Shown: positions 7,937-16,721, counted from the stretch's first letter. The stretch: DNA of 64,000 nt from an uncultured Erysipelotrichaceae bacterium (GCA_944325255.1 CALUZH010000012.1:1-64000), one strand, 5' to 3'. The notes: generated by a model not told the origin, from the sequence alone. Translations and numbers: made by a program.

Positions 7937-8866
7937 ATGAAAAAACATTATATTATTTTAATTTTGACAGGTGTTTTACTGCTTACATCTTGCGGTCAAA
8001 ACAAGCATGTAGAAACAGAAAAAGAAACGGGAAATACATACCGTTTTTTGGCCTACTATGATTGGTTTTTGGGGCAGGATGAGTATGTTGACATTTTGGA
8101 AAGTGAAAGCGGTCCGGTTTATGAACTTAATCCCCAATATGGAAACAGTATTGACTATGATGGTAAATACTTACTTATAACTGCCGATGAAAGTCAACGG
8201 CAAGCCTTGCTTAAACAAAATGAGAACTTATTGGAAGAAGCGATTTCCGTACTTGAGACAAGCGATGATCGTTTTTTAGTTAGCTATGATACAAATTATG
8301 AAAAAGTCACATTGACTATCGATAATATGCAAAATGAAATGGTAACACAGCTTTTTGCCGCTAATAATCTGGAACTTATGCGTCAATATCTTGGAGTAGT
8401 CAGTATTGCCTTGGCTAATCGGATATTGTTGACCGGTGATTGCAACAGTATTTTAGTTACTGAGATAATTAACGGTGATTCGGGACATATAGCCGCAACA
8501 GCCTTATTCCCTTTTCAAAGCCTTACTCTGACTGATGAAGATTGGCTCAAAAGCCAAAATGAAGATGTCCTTTTATCAGCGGAATATGCAGGTTATGACT
8601 GGATGGATTTTACTATTGAAGAAGCTGATGATATTCATCTTATATTGAAGCCTGCAGATGAAGAAAGAGAATTCTACTTTGATGATGAAAGATTGGAGAT
8701 ATGCTTGGATTCGGTATATGCCGAAGATCTCTTTTTGCCTTATGGTTTAAAGGCCCAAGATAAGGTTAGCTTTCTTGTCGATGGTCTTTATGCCATCCAT
8801 GATGACGGGAATAATATTCCTGATATTGCTCCTATGGCATTGATGCCGATTAAAACGGTCAATTAA
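7937..8866 (+). CDS. Uncharacterised lipoprotein
   Basis: 309 aa. The start at 7937 gives a standard lipoprotein signal, MKKHYIILILTGVLLLTSC, with lipidated Cys at residue 19. An in-frame ATG at 7907 with GAGGAAGG upstream is an alternative that adds ten residues. The mature part is acidic and rich in Asp, Glu and Tyr, with no family I recognise. It stands alone between an odd intergenic region and a convergent regulator gene. Probably a surface-attached globular protein of unknown function. Confidence 0.7.
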   Translation: MKKHYIILILTGVLLLTSCGQNKHVETEKETGNTYRFLAYYDWFLGQDEYVDILESESGPVYELNPQYGNSIDYDGKYLLITADESQRQALLKQNENLLEEAISVLETSDDRFLVSYDTNYEKVTLTIDNMQNEMVTQLFAANNLELMRQYLGVVSIALANRILLTGDCNSILVTEIINGDSGHIAATALFPFQSLTLTDEDWLKSQNEDVLLSAEYAGYDWMDFTIEEADDIHLILKPADEEREFYFDDERLEICLDSVYAEDLFLPYGLKAQDKVSFLVDGLYAIHDDGNNIPDIAPMALMPIKTVN

Positions 8867-8893
8867 TATTAAGGCTTTATTGTCTATTCAATT

Positions 8894-10120
8894 TTATGCA
8901 TCCTTATTATCTATAAGCATATTTTGATATTCGATGATTTTATTTTTGTTTTGTAAAGCTTTGTAGATGTCAACCATCAAGTCGATAACGATAATTAGTT
9001 CATCTTTTTCGTCTCTGCTCGCCGAATTGATAATCATTTGTCCTATGAACGATGCTTTTTCAAGCTGGCAATCTACAATCGCATTAAGCATCTTGACCGT
9101 ATTCGACTCAATTAGACTGCATTCGCTTGCCTCACAAACCAATTTTCTCCATTGTTTATACAAAACGAGATTATTATTTTTGTAACAAATAAGCATGGCC
9201 AGAGATATTAGTGAAAGCGGAAAATAGGTATTTTCGTTAATCATCTCAGTCAGCAGTTGGAATTGGGAGTTTGTGGAGCCGGTCTTATAATAAATCCATA
9301 GTATATTGTTATATATGTGGCCAAGCAATTTATCATCTTTTTCTTTTTTAGCTTTAATTAAGAGCTGATTATTTATTGCCAATGCCGATTCATAATCATT
9401 TACTTTCGAATGAATTATAGCCATCATCTGTAATGCTGCATCGGCACGGGCACGAATACCATACTTATTAAATAAATCATAAGCAACATTAATTGCTTTA
9501 AAAGCATCGATATATTTTGAATACATTGTCAGGGGCTTGACTTGATGAAAGCAAGCTAAGGCAAGGTAAATCTCGTTTCCCGGCGTATTAAGGGATTTGC
9601 TTGCATAACTAAGCGCAAGAGAATAATTTTCGGCGTTTTTATAATAAACACAAAGCGAATCATAATATAGTTTTATATCATCATCAGAAAGAAATTTTAA
9701 TATTGTAAAAATGGTTTTGGATTCTTTGGAAGTTATGCTCTTATGAGCATATATTTTTTGAATTAAACAATATAATTTATAGCGATAAATTAGAGTCGAA
9801 TTGCAATAGAGGCTTTCGTTGCTTTTAATTTCTTGTTGCAAAGCAAAAGCATCCTCTTTTTTATACCAAATCAACAATTTAAAATACTGAGAAATATCAT
9901 TATCCAATTTCTCATAAGCGTCTCCTTGGCAAATTAATTGACTGTTAATAGAAGAAAGAACGTGTATAAGTGTATTTATATTATTTGTTTTACCAGAAAA
10001 AATGCCATGAATTAAGGAAGGATCATAATCAGAGAGCTTGGCTATTTTTCTTATTGATAATTGATTTTTTATCTTATAATCGACGATAAACTGTTTGACG
10101 AGCAATTGTTTAAAATGCAT
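8894..10120 (-). CDS. HTH regulator with TPR-like repeats (RRNPP-like)
   Basis: 408 aa. Residues 20-60 carry a Cro/C1-like HTH (LSIRKIAKLSDYDPSLIHGI). The remaining 350 residues are helical, with TPR-like spacing such as YYKNAENYSLALSYASKSL and KVNDYESALAINNQLLIKAK. This HTH-plus-TPR plan is that of RRNPP regulators (Rgg, PlcR, NprR), which sense short imported peptides. Start ATG 10120 is preferred over an in-frame TTG at 10132. It is divergent from two small exported proteins and a transporter, the usual arrangement for peptide-controlled loci. Peptide sensing is inferred, not shown. Confidence 0.7.
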   Translation of the reverse strand: MHFKQLLVKQFIVDYKIKNQLSIRKIAKLSDYDPSLIHGIFSGKTNNINTLIHVLSSINSQLICQGDAYEKLDNDISQYFKLLIWYKKEDAFALQQEIKSNESLYCNSTLIYRYKLYCLIQKIYAHKSITSKESKTIFTILKFLSDDDIKLYYDSLCVYYKNAENYSLALSYASKSLNTPGNEIYLALACFHQVKPLTMYSKYIDAFKAINVAYDLFNKYGIRARADAALQMMAIIHSKVNDYESALAINNQLLIKAKKEKDDKLLGHIYNNILWIYYKTGSTNSQFQLLTEMINENTYFPLSLISLAMLICYKNNNLVLYKQWRKLVCEASECSLIESNTVKMLNAIVDCQLEKASFIGQMIINSASRDEKDELIIVIDLMVDIYKALQNKNKIIEYQNMLIDNKDA

Positions 10121-10123
10121 GTT

Positions 10124-10206
10124 TTTTCTCAACTTATTAAGTTTAACATATTTGAAACGATAAAGATGTTGAGAAAATAATATAAAAAGATAAAAAAATG
10201 CTCAAC
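10124..10206. promoter_or_regulatory. Repeated TCTCAAC/GTTGAGA sites in the divergent control region
   Basis: TTTTCTCAAC (10124-10133) and GTTGAGAAAA (10168-10177) form a perfect 10-bp inverted repeat with a 34-bp spacer. A third, partial copy, TGCTCAACAG, lies at 10199-10208. These sit between the regulator and the small-protein operon and are the best candidates for its binding sites. Confidence 0.5.
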
Positions 10207-10273
10207 AGACAAATCGGCGCATTAATATTAGAATGAAATCATAGAAAAGAGAGTAAAGGAACGGACACTTCAA

Positions 10274-10462
10274 ATGACTAAAGTTTTTAAGGAATTGGTT
10301 TTGGTTTTATTTCTATTAGGATACTTGTTACCTCATAATTATGAGTTATGCAAAATTTGTAATCATTATCACTACAACATGAAGTGTACAGAAAACGATT
10401 GCGATTGCAATGATTTGATGATTATTGAGCCTAAGGATAAAAACAAATGGCCAGACGATTAA
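10274..10462 (+). CDS. Small Cys-rich exported or membrane peptide
   Basis: 62 aa. A hydrophobic N-terminus (VLVLFLLGYLLPH) is followed by a Cys/His-rich segment with the cysteine pattern C-x2-C-x10-C-x4-C-x-C (LCKICNHYHY, then KCTENDCDC) and an acidic tail. It resembles no family I know. It is first after the divergent control region and 25 nt before the next small secreted protein. It could be a signalling-peptide precursor for the TPR regulator or a metal-binding peptide. The ribosome site (AAAGGAAC) is rather far from the ATG, so the start is uncertain. Confidence 0.55.
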   Translation: MTKVFKELVLVLFLLGYLLPHNYELCKICNHYHYNMKCTENDCDCNDLMIIEPKDKNKWPDD

Positions 10463-10487
10463 TAAAGATGTAAAAAGGGTGAAATCT

Positions 10488-10847
10488 ATGAAAAAAACTA
10501 TTAAAAAAATGACGATTTATGTTTTTACTGCAATCTTCTTTCTGTTAAACTTAGAGGTGCATAATCCATTAATGGCTGAAACTACTGTCGGCAAGGCTAA
10601 TTATTCCATTATGCCAAAGGGAGCTCCTTGTCCAGAGTGTGGCGGAATGAATGTTCATATCGAGCCCGGTTATACAACTGAGTGGCAAGATTATGAAGGC
10701 ATCGCTTGTATTCATGGATATCAAAACGGTTATGATATGGGCCAGCTTCGCTGGATCTATGGCGCCTATAAGTTATGCGGAGACTGCGGATGGAAATCAA
10801 ACCAAGAGGTCAGACAAGAAGGAAGACTTGTTTGTCACGGTTATTAG
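10488..10847 (+). CDS. Secreted Cys-rich small protein
   Basis: 119 aa with a clear signal peptide: basic KKTIKK, hydrophobic core MTIYVFTAIFFLLN, and probable cleavage after PLMA. The mature part of about 88 residues has six Cys in the order CPECGG, ACIHGY, LCGDCGW, CHGY. This looks like a secreted zinc-ribbon or disulfide-stabilised domain with a repeated C-x-H-G-Y / C-H-G-Y signature. Start ATG 10488 follows AAGGGTG. It lies upstream of an FtsX-ATPase-FtsX transporter, with a hairpin terminator between. It may be a bacteriocin-like or signalling product, but no function is established. Confidence 0.7.
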   Translation: MKKTIKKMTIYVFTAIFFLLNLEVHNPLMAETTVGKANYSIMPKGAPCPECGGMNVHIEPGYTTEWQDYEGIACIHGYQNGYDMGQLRWIYGAYKLCGDCGWKSNQEVRQEGRLVCHGY

Positions 10848-10854
10848 AATTTTG

Positions 10855-10885
10855 ATGGCTGGTTAAAATGACCGGCCATTTTGTT
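10855..10885 (+). terminator. Hairpin terminator/attenuator between secreted protein and transporter
   Basis: ATGGCTGGT (10855-10863) pairs with ACCGGCCAT (10871-10879) with one wobble pair, followed by TTTTGTT. The downstream permease start is only 10 nt beyond the stem. The hairpin may lower expression of the transporter relative to the secreted protein. Confidence 0.75.
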
Positions 10886-10889
10886 AATT

Positions 10890-12278
10890 ATGAAGATACG
10901 AATCAAAGCTTTTTTATTTAATCGAAAATACCGATTGCTATTGATGCTGGCGATATTTGCCTTTTCTTTTATCGCTCTTTTTTCAGCTTATATAACTAAA
11001 GAAGCAGCTAATGATTTAGAAAGACAAATGATGGCGAAGATTAATCCGGAAATAACGCTTTTTTCGCCTTATACCGTTAAAAATGATGAAGAATTTGTTC
11101 AGGGACCGGATTTTGATCATCATCAGGAATTGGCAATCTATGAAGAATTAAAGGCTATTCAAGATGGTTTTACCTTTAGGGAATTTGATACTAATGTAAT
11201 GACCGGATCATATGTTTTTTTACTGCCGATGTTTAACGGCGAATTTTTGATTCAAGAAGAAGACGCTTTTTTAAATGAAATGTCATTTGCCAGAATTAAA
11301 GCGGGAACTACACTTTTTGGTGGCGATTATAACCGTCTTACTTCAACTACATCTGAAAGTATCAATAATCGTTATTTAAATAAAGAAACGGTGATTGAGA
11401 GTAGGACATTTAATTCTGAAGAGATGAAGGATGGCGAAGATGTTATTGTATTGGGCAATCCAGCCTATATTAAACAAGGTGAAAAGAAGACACAAGTAGC
11501 CGTGGGTGATCAAATTACCTATGCTTTGTTTTTGCGAGGTGTCAATGGCCGTTATATAGCTTATGAACATGATTTTACGGTGGTAGGCATCTTAGATAAT
11601 AGAGAAAATTGCCGATTAAATTTTGTGCCGGAAAAAAGCTTTTTTCGCTTGATCGAAGATATTGAAGCTTTAGTTAAAGAGGAGATGGAAAATAACGGAA
11701 ATTATGAGGGACTCATTTCTTTTTTGCCGCAAAGAGCGCTTTTAAATTCCCTTGATGATTTTTTAGCCTTTGATGTATATATATCTGATTATCAAAATTT
11801 TAGTTATTTGAGCGATATTAGTGATTATATCGGGCTTTATGGACAAATTAAGGCTGTAGAAAAAAGTTTTGATATTTTACTTATTGTTGCCTTAGTCTTT
11901 AATTTTGGTATTGTTATTTTTTTCTTATATACCGAAATGGAAGGCCGCATCAAAGAAATCGGTATATGGCTGGCCTTGGGCTTGTCAAAAAAGACAATAT
12001 TTAAAGATTTCTTAATAGAATATAGCCTTTTATATCTAGCGGCATTAAGCATGGCCTTTTTAAGTGTCAGGGGGATTTCGGCCAATATTTTGTTAGGTAT
12101 CTCACCGCTTTTTAAGGATTTGCATATGGGAATTTTTTTGAATTATAAAGATATAGTAATATCGCTATTTCTTTTATTGATGGCGATGTTTGGGATCTTT
12201 GCCTTAATTTTTGTAAGATGCTACAAGATGAATATCAAGGAAGTGATAAATGATGAAGGAAATTTTGCAGGCTTTTAA
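10890..12278 (+). CDS. FtsX-family ABC transporter permease
   Basis: 462 aa with the MacB/LolE-type plan: one N-terminal helix (about residues 15-35), a large extracytoplasmic domain of about 280 residues, then three C-terminal helices beginning near DILLIVALVFNFGIVIFFLY. The motif GRIKEIGIWLALGLSKKTIF after that helix is the FtsX-domain coupling region. Start ATG 10890 has no visible Shine-Dalgarno because the terminator stem occupies that space. Such transporters usually extrude peptides or lipoproteins, or act in peptide resistance. It overlaps the ATPase gene. Confidence 0.82.
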   Translation: MKIRIKAFLFNRKYRLLLMLAIFAFSFIALFSAYITKEAANDLERQMMAKINPEITLFSPYTVKNDEEFVQGPDFDHHQELAIYEELKAIQDGFTFREFDTNVMTGSYVFLLPMFNGEFLIQEEDAFLNEMSFARIKAGTTLFGGDYNRLTSTTSESINNRYLNKETVIESRTFNSEEMKDGEDVIVLGNPAYIKQGEKKTQVAVGDQITYALFLRGVNGRYIAYEHDFTVVGILDNRENCRLNFVPEKSFFRLIEDIEALVKEEMENNGNYEGLISFLPQRALLNSLDDFLAFDVYISDYQNFSYLSDISDYIGLYGQIKAVEKSFDILLIVALVFNFGIVIFFLYTEMEGRIKEIGIWLALGLSKKTIFKDFLIEYSLLYLAALSMAFLSVRGISANILLGISPLFKDLHMGIFLNYKDIVISLFLLLMAMFGIFALIFVRCYKMNIKEVINDEGNFAGF

Positions 12279-12927
12279 TATCGCATATAGGGTAAATGAC
12301 GGCAAAAATGTAAAGGTACTTTTTGAAAATTGCTCCTTAAGTTTTGATGCGGGTAAATTCTATTGTCTATTGGGTGAATCAGGAAGCGGCAAAACAACTT
12401 TTTTGCACCTATTAGCCGGCCTTGATAAACCTGATAAGGGACATATTTTATATCGCGGCAAGGATATTCAAGAAATTGAAAGAAATAATTATTTGCGGGA
12501 TCATGTTTCTATTATCTTCCAGGATTATAATTTGATACCTTATATGAATGTTTATCAAAATATCGCTGCAGCTATGGCAATTAAAAAGCTTCCCTATACT
12601 AAAGAAAGTATTGCTGAAATGCTTAAAAAGGTAAAACTTGATACCGATATTATGTTTAAACGCATCAATCTGCTCTCCGGCGGGGAAAAACAAAGAGTGG
12701 CCATTGTTCGGGCCTTGGTTGGCAATAATGATATTATTTTGGCTGATGAGCCGACCGGCAATCTTGATAGCGATACGGCTAAAGAAATTATTGCTTTATT
12801 AAAAACGGCCGTTTATAAGCAGCATAAAACATTGATTGTGGTCAGTCACAGTGAGTTAGTGGCGGAAAGCGGCGATGTGGTATATATATTGGATCAAAAG
12901 ATTAAAGGATTTGTGCCCAAATCATGA
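12250..12927 (+). CDS. ABC transporter ATP-binding protein (MacB/LolD type)
   Basis: 225 aa. Walker A is LGESGSGKTT (residues 41-50), the Q-loop IFQDYNLIPYM, the signature LLSGGEKQR, Walker [13 protein letters not shown] and the H-loop SHS. The DEPTGNLDS sequence is typical of ATPases that partner FtsX-type permeases. It overlaps the upstream permease by 29 nt and the downstream one by 4 nt, so the three products are made together. AAGGAAG precedes the ATGATG start. Confidence 0.92.
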   Translation: MMKEILQAFNIAYRVNDGKNVKVLFENCSLSFDAGKFYCLLGESGSGKTTFLHLLAGLDKPDKGHILYRGKDIQEIERNNYLRDHVSIIFQDYNLIPYMNVYQNIAAAMAIKKLPYTKESIAEMLKKVKLDTDIMFKRINLLSGGEKQRVAIVRALVGNNDIILADEPTGNLDSDTAKEIIALLKTAVYKQHKTLIVVSHSELVAESGDVVYILDQKIKGFVPKS

Positions 12928-14192
12928 AAAGAAGTTTTATCGAAGCGGTGATTGCGGTCTTTAATCGGGCCAAAAACAGTTTGGCTCTTTTGGCGGTGAT
13001 GGTTTTGGCGCTTTTGACAATATCCTTGTTTTATCTTTTTATGAGCTCAAAAGATCTGATCGCTGATAATATTCGCCATGAGCTTTTAATAGAGGGTAAG
13101 ATAAATAGCTTAAGCGAAGATAATTATTTAGCGAAACTTAAAAATGAGGATATCCAAGCTTATATTGCCGATATCCAAAATATTTATAAAAGTCTTGATG
13201 AAAAATATGATACAGCTTATACCATGAGTATGGAATTAAATGCTGAAAACTCAGAAGTATTTAAGCTTTGGGCCCTGGATTCGGCAATGAATGCCTCGGG
13301 ATATTCGCTTGGGGAAAGCGATTATTCAGAAGATAATTTAAAAATATTTGTCAAAGAAGGTTTGAATATCGGCAATCAAGAACTTAAAAAAGGGGATAAA
13401 CTGAGCTTTTTCCAAAATAACGGAGAGCGTTTAGATTTCAGTATAGCGGGATTTTTTAGCTATGATGAGCGTTATTCGGCCCTTGGGGATAATTTATATC
13501 CGGATGATGTCGATCTGTTTGCCGATAAGGAAGTACTTTATGCTTATGGCACTTATGAAGACAATTTAGAAATGTCAAATCTTTATATCTATCTTAAGGG
13601 TAGCGACAATAAGGAGGCCATTATTAAAGATGTTGAAGGAAGTCTTGCTGCTTTGCAAGAATATGATATTGAGGCCTCATTTATAATTGATGAAAGCCAT
13701 GTCCGGGCCATAGAAGAAAATATTGCGGGCATCGGGAATTTATATCTTATTTTTGCCTTTATGATGCTTATTTTAATAAGTATTTTATTACTGGCCTTTA
13801 ACTTATATGACTTGCGAAAAAGATTTCGGGAAATGGGAATTTTTATCGCTCTTGGCAATACTAAAAGTGAGCTTTTCTTAAGATTAGTCATCGAAAAGAC
13901 CATCTTACTCTTATTGGCTTTTATCGTGGTCATACCGCTTTTTAATATCCTGGCCAGGCAAGCGGATATCCTGATCTTAGATAGTTTATCATCAGCCTAT
14001 TTGCAGATGCAAAAGACTCTTGATGTGTCGATTATGAATATGTCACTTGCGGGTTTGAGTTCATTAAGGTCGACAGAAATAAAAGATTTGATATTTATTT
14101 ATCTATCATTTGCGTTTATGAATTATTTTTATTTGGCACTTTCATATCTTGGCCTATGCCGCCAAAAAACTGTTTCCTTATTGAAAGATTAA
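12924..14192 (+). CDS. FtsX-family ABC transporter permease (second subunit)
   Basis: 422 aa, same topology as the first permease: helix at about 15-38, outer domain, then three helices starting near LYLIFAFMMLILISILLLAF, followed by KRFREMGIFIALGNTKSELF. It differs strongly from the first subunit, so the transporter is probably a heterodimer laid out like LolC-LolD-LolE. It ends the operon. A weak hairpin at about 14201-14222 follows. Confidence 0.82.
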   Translation: MKRSFIEAVIAVFNRAKNSLALLAVMVLALLTISLFYLFMSSKDLIADNIRHELLIEGKINSLSEDNYLAKLKNEDIQAYIADIQNIYKSLDEKYDTAYTMSMELNAENSEVFKLWALDSAMNASGYSLGESDYSEDNLKIFVKEGLNIGNQELKKGDKLSFFQNNGERLDFSIAGFFSYDERYSALGDNLYPDDVDLFADKEVLYAYGTYEDNLEMSNLYIYLKGSDNKEAIIKDVEGSLAALQEYDIEASFIIDESHVRAIEENIAGIGNLYLIFAFMMLILISILLLAFNLYDLRKRFREMGIFIALGNTKSELFLRLVIEKTILLLLAFIVVIPLFNILARQADILILDSLSSAYLQMQKTLDVSIMNMSLAGLSSLRSTEIKDLIFIYLSFAFMNYFYLALSYLGLCRQKTVSLLKD

Positions 14193-14229
14193 TTTTAAAG
14201 ACCACATCACTTAAGATGCGGTATATTTC

Positions 14230-14650
14230 TTATTGATAGCGTTCCTGGCCCCACCAGTCAGGCATGAGCTCTTTTAATTTGATAATTTGGTGTTTGGAAA
14301 AATCAATCATTATTTCCATTTCGGCATTATCCTTATTCAGCTGCAACAAAAATTCCCGGTAGGCCCCGCAAGGCATGCCGCTGCCCTTTCCGTAAGGGGC
14401 TTTATCCCGAAAAACAAGCAGTCTTTGAATGCGGGTTTCGCGACTTTGTGTTATACATATTTAAGGCAGCTACTCTTTCGGCACAAAGATCCATTACCCC
14501 GCAACAGGATTCGATACAAAAGTCAGTGAAAATCTCCCCCTTAAAGCTTTCAATAGCGCATACTACATGATGGGCATAAATAAAGGGGCTTATTTCTTCG
14601 GGATGATACTCTTTGGCAGCAATTGCATATAGCTTATCCCAAATATCCAT
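14230..14650 (-). pseudogene. Cytidine deaminase-like pseudogene (frameshift, lost zinc ligand)
   Basis: From ATG 14650 the frame encodes a cytidine/blasticidin deaminase N-terminus: FIYAHHVVCAIESFKGEIFT and the zinc motif LCAERVAALNMY. It then stops early. The rest of the enzyme (RIQRLLVFRDKAPYGKGSG, MPCGAYREFLLQL, ending WWGQERYQ at 14230) continues in another frame. Removing one A from the AAA run at 14445-14447 restores a single frame. The PCGxC zinc motif reads PCGAY, so one zinc-binding Cys is also gone. Two independent lesions make inactivity likely, although a sequencing error could explain the frameshift alone. Confidence 0.8.
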
Positions 14651-14652
14651 AA

Positions 14653-15723
14653 TCAAAATTCCGCATTGCCGATTATAGTTGCGGCAAGATTATCATAATC
14701 AGCTTTTAAGTTTTCATATTTGGCAATACCGCAGCTATTTTCTTCGCCATCGACGATGCCATAGTCAAAATCATAGATGCAGACAAGTTCATCTTCCTTG
14801 TCATATTCACTGACCTGATTAAATTCCCAATCATAAATCAGTTTATCGTCAGGATAAAATTGTTTAAATTCAATATCAATAAAATAGTTTCCGTTATAGA
14901 AGATACCATCTTCAAGTTCTTCATAGCCCAAAGCTGTCAATTGTTCACTGTGGCTATCATTTAAATCATAATCGCCATAGATATAACCGCTGATATATGC
15001 AGCATCATTGATAAATTCTTCAGGATTAAAAGCAGGTACTTCGGCAGTATCAAAGTCGCTGAAAACAAATTCACCGTCAATATTCAAGATGCCAAGGTCA
15101 GTAATATTTAAAGTATTTTCCAGTTTTATGGCCGTAATATAGTAATCTTTATTGATTGTCATTTCACTTGTAAACGGCTCGGTGAAGGTGAATAGAGCCG
15201 ATAAGTCTTCTTCTTGAAAAAGCTCGGCGATTAAGTCATTTAAAGTATCAGCATCATATTCGGCCTTAAGGATATAGTTATCACCGTCACTTTGGCCGCT
15301 CAATGTTGCATATTGATTATCGAAATTATGGAAATAGTCACCGATATCGGCATTTATGCTTGGGGTTGCGGTTTTTTCGCCGTTTAAATCGCTATAGACA
15401 AAGCCATCGGTGAGCCATTCTTCCATCTCGACACTTTGACCAAATAGATTCAAGGCGATAGATGCATAAATAGTCGGATTATCGTCTTTGATATCTTGGG
15501 CAGTAAGGCTTAGTGAAAGCGGAAATTCCAAATTGAGATTGACCTCATCTTCATTGCCGCTGCCCAAGCTAATATGCAGGTCGCCGCTTAAATGATAAGC
15601 ATCAAGTTCGGCCATTTTATTAAGGGCTTCCGTATAAACATTTTGGGGATCAAGGTTTTGTTTTTGACAGGCAGTTAATAAAAAGAAAGCAGCTGCCATG
15701 GCTATTTTGATTAATTTTGACAT
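14653..15723 (-). CDS. Uncharacterised lipoprotein, outer-leaflet beta-rich type
   Basis: 356 aa from ATG 15723, which follows AGGAGA. The signal peptide ends in the lipobox LLTAC. The mature protein has repeated amphipathic strands (YHLSGDLHISL, LNLEFPLSLSL, YITAIKLENTLNI), as in LppX/DUF6612-like lipoproteins, many of which are thought to bind lipids. A longer frame from 15786 is rejected because it would hide the signal peptide. The stop lies 2 nt before the deaminase pseudogene start. Confidence 0.72.
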   Translation of the reverse strand: MSKLIKIAMAAAFFLLTACQKQNLDPQNVYTEALNKMAELDAYHLSGDLHISLGSGNEDEVNLNLEFPLSLSLTAQDIKDDNPTIYASIALNLFGQSVEMEEWLTDGFVYSDLNGEKTATPSINADIGDYFHNFDNQYATLSGQSDGDNYILKAEYDADTLNDLIAELFQEEDLSALFTFTEPFTSEMTINKDYYITAIKLENTLNITDLGILNIDGEFVFSDFDTAEVPAFNPEEFINDAAYISGYIYGDYDLNDSHSEQLTALGYEELEDGIFYNGNYFIDIEFKQFYPDDKLIYDWEFNQVSEYDKEDELVCIYDFDYGIVDGEENSCGIAKYENLKADYDNLAATIIGNAEF

Positions 15724-15793
15724 AAAATCGGTCTCCTTATTTATATTATAATTTCTCATATTTAAAATATATATAAAATTTACCAAGGAGTAC

Positions 15794-15824
15794 TTGACCT
15801 GTACGTGACGTATACGCTTATGCT
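15794..15824 (+). promoter_or_regulatory. MerR-type promoter with 19-bp spacer
   Basis: TTGACC (15794-15799) and TATGCT (15819-15824) are separated by 19 bp, the overlong spacer that MerR-family activators untwist. The spacer contains ACGTGACGT, a small palindrome that could be the operator. It lies directly before the merR-like gene. Confidence 0.7.
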
Positions 15825-15848
15825 TTAGGTGTAAGGAGGTATTTTGGT

Positions 15849-16721
15849 ATGTTATTAAATGAAGTGATCAAAGAAGTAGGAATGACCAAACGGGCAATCA
15901 AGTATTATGAAGAAAAAGGATTATTATCGGTAAAGAAAGATGATAACGGTTATCGCAATTACACGAAAGAAGATATAGAAATATTAAAAAAGATCTCGAT
16001 ATACAGAAAATTAAACATTGGTATTGATGATATCAAAAAGCTTTTAGAATCCAATGATAAAAAAGTTCTTCTAGACATATACCATCAAAGGTTGCAAGAA
16101 AAGCAATTCCAGGAATCTCAGCTTGAAGCATTAAAAGATTTTATTGATGATGGTGATCCTGATAAAGCAAATGACTTACTTGATTATGAGACTGTTGAAA
16201 AGGCGATAGCGTCGATGCTTCCTGAGGAAGAATGGGCGGACTATTTGATCAGTCACTTTAAACCCTTTCTCAATATAAGAATTAAGACTCCGGAGCAAAA
16301 AGAAGCTTTAAAGAACATTTTAGAATATTGTGAGAACACCACCTTAAAAACACCATTTATGATGAAACTAGGCATCAAGCTTGCCGGTGGCATCACAAAA
16401 GAAACAAGGACAGCTGATGAGATGATTGCTTATTATCGTGATATGAGCCAGGAAGAATATGAAAGATTAAAAGCCGGTGTATTAAAAGGGGCTAAATTAA
16501 AATCAGGTATTTTGAAGTATCATCCCTCATATGTAGCTCAAAGAAAAATGATGAAAGAATATCAAGACAAGGGATATAACGATATATTCATTCCTAACCT
16601 TATGGTATTATCACCAAAATACGGCGAGTATAAAAGAGCCTTAGATAGCGTTAATGATAGGATCTGTAGAGAACTGGGGCTTCATTATGATTCAAACTTT
16701 AATCTTGTCATTAGAAAGTGA
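15849..16721 (+). CDS. MerR family transcriptional regulator
   Basis: 290 aa. The N-terminal winged helix is plain: KRAIKYYEEKGLLSV, then DNGYRNYTKEDIEILKKI and the wing-2 segment YRKLNIGIDDIKKLLE. A coiled-coil dimerisation helix follows near residues 75-110. The 170-residue effector domain has no metal-binding cysteines, so it is more likely to sense an organic compound than a metal. It has its own 19-bp-spacer promoter and AAGGAGGT. The regulated target is probably itself; no adjacent transporter lies on the same strand. Confidence 0.9.
   Translation: MLLNEVIKEVGMTKRAIKYYEEKGLLSVKKDDNGYRNYTKEDIEILKKISIYRKLNIGIDDIKKLLESNDKKVLLDIYHQRLQEKQFQESQLEALKDFIDDGDPDKANDLLDYETVEKAIASMLPEEEWADYLISHFKPFLNIRIKTPEQKEALKNILEYCENTTLKTPFMMKLGIKLAGGITKETRTADEMIAYYRDMSQEEYERLKAGVLKGAKLKSGILKYHPSYVAQRKMMKEYQDKGYNDIFIPNLMVLSPKYGEYKRALDSVNDRICRELGLHYDSNFNLVIRK

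Noticed and set aside
10425-10487. Longer N-terminus for the secreted protein from 10425
   Set aside because: It would overlap the 62-aa gene and bury the signal peptide; ATG 10488 has a ribosome site and an exposed signal sequence.
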